The translations under genes were made by a program, and so were the position numbers. Below the pieces are notes generated by a model. The model ran no database searches, was not told where the DNA came from, and saw only the letters and a program-made list of their open reading frames with translations. From NCBI RefSeq assembly GCF_905404315.1, contig NC_066312.1:9783001-9847000 (forward strand): a DNA stretch of 64,000 nt, read 5' to 3'. Source of the stretch: Leptidea sinapis. Taxonomy: Eukaryota; Arthropoda; Insecta; Lepidoptera; Pieridae. Shown here piece by piece: positions 1 to 10,554 of the stretch (its first letter is position 1; each line of letters opens with the position of its first letter).

Positions 1-38
1 AAATTTGTAGTGATAAATATTTTCTTTTTCGTTTGCAG

Positions 39-178
39 GCACTGTTGGAAAACTATACATTCCTGCCTTTTAGTGTATTCCTCGCAATTTTTTGGATATT
101 TACGTATAAGAAAGTTCCTGAAACAAAAAATAAGACCTTTGAGGAGATCTTAGCGTTGTTTCGGAACTCTAACGGCAG
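39..178 (+). CDS. Glut1: Glucose transporter (Glut1-like), exon encoding the last transmembrane helix
   Basis: The exon is bounded by a good acceptor (pyrimidine-rich, ending GTTTGCAG at 38) and a good donor (CAG|GTAAGT at 179). It translates from base 39 into 46 codons plus two bases. The product has a hydrophobic stretch (FLPFSVFLAIFWIFTY), matching TM12 of facilitative sugar transporters, followed by VPETKNKTFEEI. PETKxxTFxEI is the hallmark cytoplasmic motif just after TM12 in class-I GLUT proteins of the major facilitator superfamily, which carry hexoses passively across the plasma membrane. Earlier exons lie upstream of the window. The coding frame ends in phase 2, so a downstream exon is required. 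A Tret1-like trehalose transporter is the main alternative, but the NKTFEEI form fits Glut1 better. Confidence 0.82.
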
Positions 179-830
179 GTAAGTCCATTAAACAACATTT
201 TTAATGCATACCATATTGTGTTTGTCATCCAATATTGACCAATATCATTACACGTCCGATTTACGTGGCACGGTCACAATACCAAACCCATCGCACAATT
301 GCACGTGTTTTTTACGTATTGGAATATTTTATCACAACTGCTATTAATACATTATCGAAGTCCATTATTCTATGTCTTGGTCGCTTTTTACGAAGTGAAG
401 TATACTCATTAATCGTAAATAAATATCAAAATAATATCTGTGCTCTAACAAAATCAATGTACATTTATATCAATAAAATCCGTTTTACTTAAAAATTACA
501 GTATAGGGCGCTGTTCACAGCGTTAAGCGACTGTTACTTATTTTTATTTAACTATATATAGTACATAGTTTAAAAAAGAAGAAATAGAGTACTTTTCAGT
601 GCGGCAAGAAAGATAAATACAATGTTTTTATGCCCGTCTTAACTATAATTATTAACATTTATAGCCGTATCAATATACGGCTTATTAAAATATATTTAAG
701 ATGTCGTTCACTTGCTTTTTAAATTGTGTTTTTCTTGTAAAGAATAAAAAGGAATATCGCTATGGGATATAAAATTGGTACGTGAAGGGTGAAAAGGGGG
801 GTAAGGGCGACCTCGCTATGATTGAGGAAG

Positions 831-985
831 GTCGGGTGTTCAGTGTGACCATGCCGAGTGTATGTACAGGGACAGTTTCCGAGACAGCCGGCTTTATGGC
901 AGCATGATGAATTGTGTGAACGCTTTGGAGCAGCAGTTGCCGCCACCACCGCCACCAGCTCCCGTCGATGAAAAGCACGACTCAC
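831..985 (+). CDS. Glut1: Candidate penultimate exon of the Glut1-like gene (cytoplasmic tail)
   Basis: Frame starting with codon GAC at 871 stays open and reads RDSRLYGSMMNCVNALEQ followed by six prolines and PVDEKHDS. It ends at a donor (CAC|GTGAGA) at 986 with one base left over. To receive the phase-2 exon at 39-178 the acceptor must lie at 830, 869 or 875. All three keep the frame, but none has a strong pyrimidine tract, so the exact start is uncertain. Together with exon 39-178 and exon 3749-3837 the lengths sum to a whole number of codons. Long, variable C-terminal tails are usual for insect Glut1 isoforms. The frame fit supports the call; the weak acceptor argues against it. Confidence 0.5.
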
Positions 986-1147
986 GTGAGAACATATCAT
1001 ATAGAATATCGTCTATATATCATTCTTGATAATGTTATGTATGCATAGGCATATAAGTGAATTTGCTGGAAACTGATATAACTATAATGTTAACATCAGG
1101 AGTTATTCTATAGTTAGTCTTTTGTGGGGCATTTTATATGCTTTTAA

Positions 1148-1393
1148 CTACACCCATGCTTTAAATCCTCTATTAAAAATTCTAAGACAATTAGCTTATT
1201 GGCAACATGTCCTAATAACCATTACATCATCCAAACGAGTGTTGTAATGAAATTCAGTACAACATTATATCATCCGTTTTCATAATAACACTCCTTTGGA
1301 TGATATTATGGTTACTAGGACTGGCTTTTTCAATGTTAGCAGTAAGCAAACTGTTTCAGAATCTTTTATAGAGGATTCATATAGTGGGTGTAG
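1148..1393. repeat. Long imperfect palindrome (foldback/MITE-like)
   Basis: The left arm beginning CTACACCCATGC (1148) is mirrored by the right arm ending GGGTGTAG (1393). Arms of about 115-120 bp pair along most of their length, for example GTCCTAATAACC on the left against GTCCTAGTAACC on the reverse complement of the right. The whole element could fold into one hairpin. It lies in the inferred Glut1 intron. No coding sequence was seen in it. Confidence 0.7.
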
Positions 1394-1401
1394 ATAAAGT
1401 C

Positions 1402-1532
1402 TTGTATGCAACTGTTGATAATAAGATATTAAAACACTCAAGTAATACTATTATCACACTTGGCATCGCCTCGTGTAATAGCACATATTCGTGTTTTAAT
1501 ACCCCTTATTACACAAGAGTTGCATAAATAAC
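1402..1532. repeat. Second palindromic MITE-like element
   Basis: TATGCAACTGTTG near 1405 is matched on the opposite strand near 1528 by TATGCAACTCTTG. Further in, both arms carry ATTAAAACAC and a TATTA(C/T)CAC-like segment. The element is about 130 bp, directly adjacent to the 1148-1393 palindrome. Confidence 0.55.
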
Positions 1533-1579
1533 TATTACAACAGGATCCTACAAAATATTCAAAATAAATGTATTACGAA

Positions 1580-2010
1580 ATTCAAAAGAATTGTTAAGAA
1601 ACGTTTGTGTGGTAAAGGTTCCTATAACATTATGACTTTCTTAGTGATACCACAGATTGGGAATGGAGCGAACGTCCTCAGGCTATTAAATAATAAATTT
1701 TATTGTACCACTTTACATTGAAACCATATTTTTATTAAAAAAAAGCCCGCTGAGTTTCTTGCGCCCGTTCTTCTAAGTTATGAGTCATACCTTTTGTAAT
1801 GGATAGTAGTTTTATCCCCTTATTCATAATGGTCCGCTAACTGCCGCTATGGAGTGTTTTTTCTCACTCTGACTAAGGTCAATAGAAGAAGACAGAGTGA
1901 GAATTAGCAATGCTTTAAGTTAGCAGACTATTATGAATAAGGGGGTAAGTGTTTCAATAAATGATATTACGAGTATATCCTATTTTGAATAAAAATATTT
2001 GAATTTGAAT
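1580..2010 (+). mobile_element. LINE 3'-end fragment (plus strand) interrupted by a MITE
   Basis: The segment GTGTGGTAAAGGTTCC and the later CGCTGAGTTTCTTGCGCCCG match, in opposite orientation, the 3' part of the LINE at 12768-13478 and the one at 50523. It ends with a TTTGAATTTGAAT tail, typical of this family. A 131-bp MITE splits it at 1815-1945. It is non-coding here. Confidence 0.65.
1815..1945. mobile_element. Palindromic MITE with TA target duplication
   Basis: The termini TCCCCTTATTCATAATGGTC and, on the reverse strand, CCCCCTTATTCATAATAGTC form inverted repeats of about 27 bp. Inside, CTCACTCTG and CAGAGTGAG also pair. The element is flanked by TA on both sides (1813-1814 and 1946-1947), as in Tc1/mariner-type MITEs. 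It is inserted in the LINE tail. Confidence 0.7.
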
Positions 2011-3287
2011 ATAATAATGATAACTTTGCTTAAACTTAAAATTGCTTTTAGTCTTAATTGGTTAACAAGTCATTAACTGCAAATACCACTGGCAAGTAAT
2101 ATTAGGTTGTGATTTATTTATAATCAGAATATTATTCTAATTATATTGATAATACATGCAAATTTAGCCAAATTTTATCAGTTATCAAATACAAAAGAGA
2201 CTCGGTTGTAATACTTAATAATATATATATATATATTGAAAAGTACAGTACATATTTTATTATACGTATTGTATCTATACAAATTAATAGTGGGTGAGTT
2301 TCTGACGCCATTGTTTCACTTGTTTCCCAAGGAGTGGTCCCTGAAGTGGTAGGAGTGGTGAAAAATATTCAGGAGGAATCAATTTCGAGAAAATAATATT
2401 TTTTTTTATGTTTTATTCTTAAAAACTTTTCATGTTAAAGACTGATAGAAATGAATGAAGTAGATTTAAAGGAAAAATACATTTACTTAATGAAGACGGG
2501 AAGAGTCGGGTGTAAACACCCCCTACCGTATAAACATAACCGTAAAAAGCTCCTCTATGCTGTCGTAAATGCTTTAACAGCGAAGCCATGCGGGGGCCTC
2601 GGAGGCTTAAGTAGAAAAAAAAAGAAACTAGAAAAATACTAATCGCATTTTGGAACATAATACTATAGGTACTAAAATCATCTGTATAGCCCTCGTCTCA
2701 AAAGTAAATCAGTCACATAAAAAAACGCACACACGTGACATTAAAGAGCAAAGATAAAAGAAAAACCTAAAACATCTTAATCATTGTGCCATAACAGCTT
2801 CAGCTTCTATGTATGTATTTATATTGTAAGATACACATAACTGTTTTGTACAAGTTGCGCTCTCTACAATCGACAACAGTGAGAGTCAATTTTCTTTCGC
2901 CATTATGTCACGTTGGGCTTGCACCAAACGAAAGAAATAAAAAACACACTTTTTTCTTGCTTATCGCTGTTCGCTACCAGCTTTCTTGTCTTTGTCGGTA
3001 TAGCACTAAAAGATAAGCTTCAATAACCTGTTATTTATATTAATAGGTCATTTATGATATCGATTACAAACTTTGTATGTTTCTTATAAATACATCTAGT
3101 CTATTTAATTGTAGGCTGTAGTTATTAGTATATTTTCGCTACATCCTTGATCAATCCTGATCCAATATATTCGTGATTGTACTAACAGACAAACAGAGTA
3201 CAGTTAAGTAAAGTTTAGTTTAGTGTTACAGTTTAAAGTACAGTTCAAACAAAAATTATTATTTTCATATTATGTCACAGAATTCTA
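2011..3287. other. No gene recognised (intron of the Glut1-like gene)
   Basis: AT-rich sequence with short AT microsatellite runs (about 2219-2236). The short open frames on both strands lack recognisable motifs or splice context. Confidence 0.5.
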
Positions 3288-3700
3288 CGTGAATCACTGA
3301 CCTGTATAAATACCACTGGACATTCTGTTCCATATTATGTTTGACAGCAAATTTTTGTTCCTATTTGAAGCGCCACTCGCGAGCGTCCAGAGAACTAATT
3401 TTGAAGTATAATACAAATGCCTGCGAAGGAACGTACACTCTGAAGTAATTTTACATTTTGAATTAACCTCGTTCGTTTTCAGTGTTTATTTATACTTCAA
3501 GAATCAAAGTAATAAAGTACTCAATTTTTTTTCTATTCATCTATACTGTCCACTAGGTTGTCTACTAGTTTTAGTACCGCAGTCTCTCGCGACATGGCCA
3601 ACAGCGCCAAAATGGCGAATATCAAACAGGCACAAAAAAAAAACAAAGTTTGACAGCCGCCAGTCCAGTAGTATATAGTAGAGGTCAGAGACGTGAATAC
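3288..3700 (-). mobile_element. Copy 1 of a three-copy TIR element (about 400 bp)
   Basis: This stretch matches, in reverse orientation, 15957-16317 and 16862-17258. Shared segments include ATTCGCCATTTTGGCGCTGT, GTACCGCAGTCTC (and its complement) and CAAAATTAGTTCTCT. Its ends TGACCTGTATAAATACCACT and, on the opposite strand, TGACCTCTACTATATACTAC followed by TGGAC act as imperfect terminal inverted repeats. No transposase is encoded, so it is probably a non-autonomous DNA transposon. Confidence 0.65.
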
Positions 3701-3748
3701 TGTTTGATATGCTTGTACTAGAACTAATGAATATTGTTTGCGTTTTAG

Positions 3749-3837
3749 TATCGGAGCAGTCGTCGGCTGGAGCGGAGGGCGGGCGGCCTCCTCCCCCCCT
3801 GCCACCCCCGCGGTTCCCTGTCACCGGCAACGTGTGA
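3749..3837 (+). CDS. Glut1: Candidate terminal exon of the Glut1-like gene, proline-rich tail
   Basis: A strong acceptor (TTTGCGTTTTAG at 3748) is followed by sequence that, joined in phase 1 to the donor at 985, reads LSEQSSAGAEGGRPPPPLPP, then PRFPVTGNV and a TGA stop at 3835-3837. GC content jumps sharply here compared with the AT-rich flanks, as expected for coding sequence. The predicted product would end in a flexible cytoplasmic tail rich in proline, possibly a docking site. A different frame through the same exon (phase 2, directly from 178) would give a 73-residue tail rich in Cys, Ser and Arg ending TTNVLN at 3966, so alternative splicing is possible. Confidence 0.5.
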
Positions 3838-5990
3838 CAATGGGAGACTGCCCGTGCACCCCTAGTTGCGCCAATCAAGGCCGCCGCCAACTTCTTGTTT
3901 CATGGACTCAAGCGTCAAGCGGCGGGCCGTGCCTCTATCACTACCACACAACAAATGTTCTAAATTGATGTGATTAGGTTAGGAAAACGATGCTAGTACG
4001 TAAGACACGGCGTAAAGTTTACATAGTTCGTTAGACTGTCATTTTATGACATGATTTATGAAATGCATAACTAGTTACCATCGGTTACTTGTACCCATTT
4101 TAATTAGATCTTGAAAAGATTTTATTGAATATAATATTATACTAGATAAATTAATAGGTGATTTAGAAAGCGAATCGGAAATCGGTGTTGATTATGCGAC
4201 ATAACTTTAAAGCGTAGAAGTATGATCGAACATGCATACGTCTGCGTACATACAGACAGCGTCGTTAAATTATTTAAAAGAAATATATATACCGGCTGTA
4301 ATGATTTTTGATGAAGTTCATTATTTACGGTAGATATTAATGCGAGTATTGCTACAGTGCGTATTGCTAACTTATGTAAACGTAGAGTAAACTAAAACTT
4401 AAACTAAAATGGGTACGACGAGTATATTAACGTGCTTACGAGATATTATGACAGTGAAAGTATTAGCTGTCGTTACCCTAATAATTTACAAACATACAAT
4501 GTACATATAAGTATGCTGTGAGTTTTACATTGTTGATTTTTTTTATAAATTATTAAGTATATTATTTTACGAACGTTTTTATTCTCCTTTTACTCACGAT
4601 GTTATATTTAATAATAAAACTAAGTCATATCTGCAAATGACCGAAATAATAATTAAATTTATTGTATTAACAATAAACTTACCTGTATTAATTCTAATAT
4701 AAATATAGTAATAAAAATAATAATCTGATCGATTATAAAATTAATTGCAGTTGCGGGAATTGATTGTTTAAAAAATAATAATTATTAATATAATTTTTTC
4801 AGTGATTACCAAGCCATTATTTTTACCGCGTTAGTTTTATACGTATACAAAATATTTCAAAGTTATTTTTTAAATAAAGATAATTCCCAGATGTCGGTAG
4901 AGTTATTAATTTATATGTAGTTCATAGTGTAAGAGATAATCGTAAATAAACTATTGCATTTGATTGACGAAAAATAGATTATAACGCTTGTAACAAATAC
5001 GCTCCTATAAGTCGAAGAAACAATTAATTATTCATTAGTTAGGTTTCAGTAGAAACTACAGGGTTGTAGTTTGTCTGTCTATTCGTGTGTCTAAAAACTG
5101 CTCAATTGAATATTAAGACTTGGCTGCGTAGCCTGCCGGTGAGTAGGATAGCATGGCCTAAAATGTGTAGGTTACTGTAGACATAATATGCGTCTTTGCG
5201 GTGACCGACTATTATTTAATAATAAACTGATTTTATTATTCCATTATTTGGTATTAATTTGGAAGCACCCCAGAATCAGTAATTTTATGGTATAGGTAGT
5301 TAATGAGAGGCCAAATAAGCACGCGATCCAATTGACCGTTAGTGATCAAATATCATTGATTTGAATATGAGGTTAAGTAATTCGTCGGTGGGATTTCCCG
5401 AAATGGATGCGGTAGGTTCGTAGCTAGCTTTAGCTGACTACCATGATTGTACGGATGGTACTCTGGTATAAATACAAGGTTCCCCCGACTTCCAGCTTCA
5501 ACCGAAATAAAAGAACATTTACAGTAAAGTTATCTTTATTCTTAGTAAGACATTTTTCTCTCTAAGGGGCAGGACGAGGGCTCAGAAGGGCACTCTTTGC
5601 GTCTCTCCTTTGCTTATACGTTTTATCCAGACATAATATGTAAGTGTTAGCCTAAATCAATTCATTGGCACAGGATAGTTAACTGCTTCCTGTTAGTAAT
5701 ACAGACTTGTTGTATCAAATCTGTTGAATTGTCTGCTATTAATCGAGTTTTTTCTGTTGGTATGAGTCAAACATGACAAAATTTACGTCAATGTAAACTA
5801 ATGCACAAATTACCCAAACCAATTAGGCATTACGCGCATTGAACTTACGACTAATTAAGGGAAGGATCTGTGCAAATCCATCTTCAACTACAATTTCACC
5901 GTCTCTGCATAACCACCATGATAACAATACTGACTTAAGTACTCCTCGAAATCTAAGCGTAGTCGTAAAAAAAGTATGTCCAATAATGCC
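3838..5990. other. Intergenic, no gene recognised
   Basis: AT-rich sequence after the inferred end of the Glut1-like gene, presumably including its 3' UTR. No conserved coding frame, RNA gene or clear repeat termini were seen. Confidence 0.5.
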
Positions 5991-5994
5991 CCGA

Positions 5995-6150
5995 CAGTGA
6001 CCTCCCTTTAAAAAAAAGGCGTAAACCTTCCTTCAAGGGCGGTAACCATCCTGTGATTCCTCTGTTGTTGCAAGAGTATGTGGGTGGCGATGATCACTTA
6101 ACACCAGGTGATCCGTAAGCTTCTTTGTCCTCCTTCTGCATTTTTAAAAT
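5995..6150 (-). repeat. Interspersed repeat, probably LINE 3' fragment
   Basis: The segment GGTGGCGATGATCACTTAAC followed by ACCAGGTGATCCG is a form common at the ends of lepidopteran retroelements. The part with CAGAGGAATCACAGGA (reverse strand) matches the plus-strand copy beginning near 45690. It is non-coding. Confidence 0.5.
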
Positions 6151-6788
6151 ATAATAAGAATGATCGGGAATAGATTCGCCTTATTTAATTGAGCCGATAC
6201 TCTCCGGGGGTATTTTCTAATACGAAACGTACGGGCTGTAATCCAGAATAGTTTACCGCGCGACTTTGGTACTAATCCGGTCAAAATTTTTCTTATTGTG
6301 CGGTCGACATTGGATTGGACAGTGTGGGTCTCCTAATTCTTGTAGACTACTACAACTTTTGTGTGACATACAATCAGTTAGCAGTTTAAATACAAAATAT
6401 AATATTTGCTCAGAACTCATTCAGCAATTCCAATAGCACAAATTATTCATGCAGTTATATTGTGCGCACAACTACTCTGTTGCACAAAAAAATGTTGAAA
6501 TGATTTTATTTGAGTAAAATCTGTCAATTCACAATATTAATGTAAGCTAGATCTAGGTATCATTTATTTTAATTGTAATTTTAGTCGACAAATACTACAC
6601 GACCACATTATCTCTGGATCTCGCTGAAACGTGAAACCCCTTCCCGCTACCTCTTTCACCCCCTCGCACTCGACCTGTTGTATCAGTACGGTTTGACAGT
6701 TTCATTGCCGTTGTTACGTCATGTCATGATATTTTCTTGCTGTCACTGTTTTGTTTTTGATTTTTTCATTATTAAGTTTTGAATGTTA

Positions 6789-7025
6789 TCATCATCATCA
6801 TCAGCCGGAAGACGTCCACTGATGGACAAAGGCCTCCCCCAGAGATTTCCACGACGATCGGTCCTGTGCTGACCTCATTCAACGTATTCCGGCGATCTTG
6901 ACCAGATCGTCGGTCTGGGGGGCCTACCAAGACTGCGACACGTGGTCGCCAATCGAGAACTTTACTGCACCAACGGCCATCTGTCCGTCGAACTATATGC
7001 CCTGCCCACTGCCACCAACCCACAT
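6789..7025 (-). mobile_element. LINE (RTE-like) C-terminal fragment, minus strand
   Basis: On the minus strand the sequence encodes, with frameshifts, W(A)GHIVRRTDGRW, then WRPR, GPPDRRSGQD and related pieces. This is the basic tail seen at the C-terminus of insect endonuclease-reverse transcriptase retroelements. The element end is a run of ATC repeats at 6789-6801, equivalent to the short-repeat 3' tail of RTE-type LINEs. Related copies occur at 41199 and 49783. It is a 5'-truncated, dead copy. Confidence 0.7.
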
Positions 7026-7679
7026 GATTTTTCATAATAATAATAATCAACATGAAAACATAACACCTTTACATCAATCTATAATACTGAATAAAAATAA
7101 ATCGTAATTTATTTATTAATCATAATATCCCAGATGTTATATTGCACACCGTAACAAAGCGACGATGTGACGTCATCGACAAGAGGTCCAGAAATAATGT
7201 AGGCGGGTTATATTTAAAATAAGTACAAGTTGCGTAGTCGGTCGCGTTTTGATGCAGAATACACGAATGGACAGATTTCACGGGAGCAAAGCCCCACCGC
7301 TAGCGAATTAAACCCTACGAAACTTTAAAGCACTCTCCACAGTTATATTACCACCGTATTGTATCTGAAACGTGTTAAGATTACATCGCGGAGGTAACTC
7401 CGTACTTGTACAAAAGAAACTTGTAAAATTTTATTGGAACTAATACTTGTTATAAAAATGTAAAAGTATATTTTTGTGTTTTATTATATTTACCTTATAT
7501 GCTAAGACTAATATAACAACTTTAATTTATAATAAGAAGACTTCAATGCAAAACTTAGTGACCCGAAGTCAAATAAAGTAAAATATTCTACTACATAAAT
7601 TAACACTGGTTTTGCATTACCTTACTAAGGTAGACAACAGTAATGTGTAGGAGATACAGGGTTTGGTGCATTATTTATT

Positions 7680-8480
7680 AATTTCATAGAGAATTTTATA
7701 ATAAGCGGTGTATGGCACAAAGGGTAATAGCGAAACTCCAATCGGATAGTTGCTCCGACTTAAAATCCATAAACGCTGGTGTCCCGCAAGGCTGTATGCT
7801 ACCCACTACACTGTTTCTTCTGCATATTAATGATATGCTACAAATCAGCAGTATTCATTGCTATACAGGCGACAGTACAGAGTATGCTTCCTACACCGGC
7901 CGTCCCAACATGTCCCGGGATAAGGTCGACAAGAACTGGAACAAAATTGTGTCTGAAAACGAGACTAAACTTTGCAAAGTCTCGTTATGGGAACGACAAA
8001 ATTTAGTGTATTTCAACCCTAAATAGATACATATTTGTCCGTTCATCACTAAAAAGCCTCCCTTTTACCTATCCCTTTCATTGGGGATCACTTCTCTTCG
8101 ACGCGATGTCTTGTTCCGTGGTCATTTGGAACAAAAGGTCTAATTGGCCCTTAAAAAGTACTCAGTAAAAGTTGTGTACTTGCTAAGACAAGATAGTACT
8201 TCAGTGCAAGACAGAGCCTGGAGATATATTAAGGTACAAATTGGGCCTCTCATACAGTACTTTTTCACCTCTGAGCCGGTGCTCCCCTGTACCAGCTTGT
8301 TCTCTTCCATTTGACCGCATACAACGAACAGCGGCTCGAATCATTGACGATCAAATTTAGTCATCTCCGATCAGCTTGATTATTTCGCATTGAGTAAGTA
8401 TGTGGGTATAATCTGCACCTTCTACCGCCTATATGCTCAGAGGACTTGTTCGGATTGATACCAACGGCGGACTATATAGA
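7680..8480 (+). pseudogene. Degenerate jockey/CR1-like LINE reverse transcriptase
   Basis: A 104-codon frame from 7712 contains INAGVPQGCMLPTTLFLLHI, matching the reverse transcriptase palm motif (xGVPQGSxLxPxLFxLYxND), with an altered active-site region HCYTGDSTE in place of the usual YADD-type box. Beyond the stop at 8024-8026, other frames still carry family traces such as RGHLEQKV. Frame breaks and stops show it is inactive. Confidence 0.7.
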
Positions 8481-8799
8481 CCAATATAGACTCAGTAAAA
8501 TTTTGTTTTTCTTTATATAATAACCTATGTTCTTTTCTGTACCCCTAACAATGTATGCACGAAATTCCATGATGATCACTTAAGTAAGTGTGAAAGCGTA
8601 ACAAACAATCAAATAAACAAACTCACATACGCATTTTCGAGTAAGTATAATATGAAAATTACCTAGAATCTATTTTGTCTTTGGTTCTTGAAAAGTCATA
8701 TCTTTTCGGTGTCAGTACTCAGTAATAAACAGTTGTCAATCATGTTTAAAATAATATCATAAATTAGAAGTTTAATAATAAATTAAGAATTTATCAACA

Positions 8800-9955
8800 A
8801 TGCCCTGTAAATGTCTTGGAATATCTAAAAATGCTTGTAACTGCAATAAATTATCCACCTTGCAATCATACTTAAGAGATTCGAACGATTTGAATATTAC
8901 TTTTGGAACTTCCAATGGAACAGCCAAAATGACCAAAAATCAATGTTTTTTGGAATATTTGGGTCTAAATAGTTTCTATGATATGTGTGCAACGTACAAC
9001 TTGAAGTAAGTATTTCTTAGATAATATGAAATTACCTTTACTTATCGACAAAAAGCAAAGCTGGATAAATTACAAAATTAGAAACCGTCTTCACCCGCAA
9101 CATATTAAATCAAATCAAATCAGATTTATTCAATTTGATCAAATGACTTATGTATTAAATGTTTACGATCACATTTTAAAATAATGAGCTGTAAAAAGAA
9201 GAAATGGTAATATTATACTCATTACCACTATTTTAAATAAATTTTTTAACAGATTATGTATGATATTTATATTATATATATATATATGTATGTATATATG
9301 TAATGAAACTTAACGTCTTATGTCTCAAGGTGACGAGCGCAATTGTAGTGCCGCTCAGAAATCTTGGGTTTCTCAAGAATCCTGAGCGGCACTGCATGTA
9401 ATGCAAATGAGACTTGACATCTTGTCTCAAGGTGACGAGCGCAGCTGTAATGGACAGGGCATATCAATTAACATCAGCTTAATGTCCTACTCGTCTCGTC
9501 CCGTATTTTCATTCATAATATTATTTTAATCACAATCAAGCTATGCAACAAAAACTACCAATCAGGACTTACTCGAGTAAGTTAAAAAAAGTAAATTAAT
9601 TAAAAAAAACCACAAGCTATTTAGTATAGTAGATGCATCCTTCCACCTACAGGTATTTTTAGAGCATTATATTACCCACAAAATCGTGTGTCTGTAAGTA
9701 CCTAATTACCAAAATATTTTTTTCTGTCTTTTAAGGTACTGTGGATATCGTTACTCATATTTAATGAAACGTAATAGATTCAAGCAACTTGTAAAAGATT
9801 GCATTATTTTAATATTCTTTCTAATGGCAAATTTAGTTGTTTTCATCACTCTTTTATCAAGAATGGCTTATGAAATGGTCATTATTGCGACTCAGTCTGT
9901 TGCATGGACTCAGAGGTATGTAATGTATTTTTACTCCGAAAACAGTTGTCAATAA
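8800..9955 (+). CDS. Small two-exon gene, putative single-pass membrane protein (unknown)
   Basis: Exon 1 (8800-9005) starts at an ATG in CAACAATG context and ends at donor AA|GTAAGT. Exon 2 starts at 9736 after the strong acceptor TTTTCTGTCTTTTAAG. The phases match (2+1) and the joined frame ends at TAA 9953-9955, giving 141 residues. The N-terminal half is Cys-rich near the start (PCKCLGISKNACNCNK). The second exon has a basic segment (RYSYLMKRNRFKQ) followed by a hydrophobic helix (CIILIFFLMANLVVFITLL) that is likely to span a membrane. A second usable donor (CAGAG|GTATGT at 9916) means exon 2 may instead splice to an exon I could not find. I do not recognise the family and assign no function. 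Splice sites and frame continuity are the only support. Confidence 0.5.
9301..9515 (+). repeat. Dispersed SINE/LINE-tail repeat inside the small gene's intron
   Basis: It contains CTCAAGGTGACGAGCGCA, GTGCCGCTCAGAAATC, AATCCTGAGCGGCAC and a final CGTCTCGTCCCGTATTTTC. Related copies lie at 15694-15862 and 16442-16572. The phrase TCTCAAGGTGACGAGCGCA occurs twice within this copy. Confidence 0.65.
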
Positions 9956-10103
9956 TTATAGGTACGTATGAGCGGGAGTTTCCGCTCTTTGTCGGCGTAA
10001 AAAACCTTAAAAAAACGAGTGTGTTTTATGCGTTAACTATTTAAAACAAAATAATAATTCATAAAATTGTTCAAGAACGAAAGGAATTTACGAAATACTC
10101 AAA

Positions 10104-10543
10104 AAATCACCGTTCTCGTAACGTTCTCGTCACGCATTCACCAGCTTACTGCCTAAGTCAAGCGTAACGATGTTTTACTTCAATAATCAAGAAATCACTG
10201 TTCGTGGAACGCTAGCAATCAAACTTATCGCCCTAGCACACTTTTCGTTACGCTCTCGTCACGCATTTACCAGCTAACCCCCCAAGTCTAGCCTGCGTAA
10301 AGAAGTTTTACTTCAATAATCAAGAAATCACCGTACGGGAAACGCTAGCAATCGAACTTTTCGCCCGATCACACTTTTCGTAATGCTCTCGCCACGCATT
10401 CACCAGCTTACTGCCCAAGTCTAGCCTGCGTAAAGAAGTTTTACTTCAATAATCAAGAAATCACCGTTCGTGGAACGCTAGCAAACGAACTTTTCGCCCG
10501 ATCACACTTTTCGCAACGCTATCGTAACGCATTTGCCAGCTTA
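10104..10543. repeat. 133-bp tandem array, about 3.3 copies
   Basis: The segment TTTTACTTCAATAATCAAGA recurs at 10173, 10306 and 10439, exactly 133 bp apart. Each copy also has GGAACGCTAGCAA (GGAAACGCTAGCAA in one), CACACTTTTCG and ACGCATT(C/T)(A/G)CCAGCT. Copies differ at scattered positions. There is no open frame, so it is satellite-like. Confidence 0.85.
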
Positions 10544-10554
10544 CAGTTTTTGGG

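Noticed and set aside
235..492. An 85-codon plus-strand frame after the transporter exon
   Set aside because: It lies in the intron after a strong donor, has no motif or splice context, and has AT-driven composition.
5455..5620. TATA-like box, AATAAA and pyrimidine-rich stretch considered as an LTR
   Set aside because: No matching second LTR, TG...CA ends, primer-binding site or gag/pol sequence was found.
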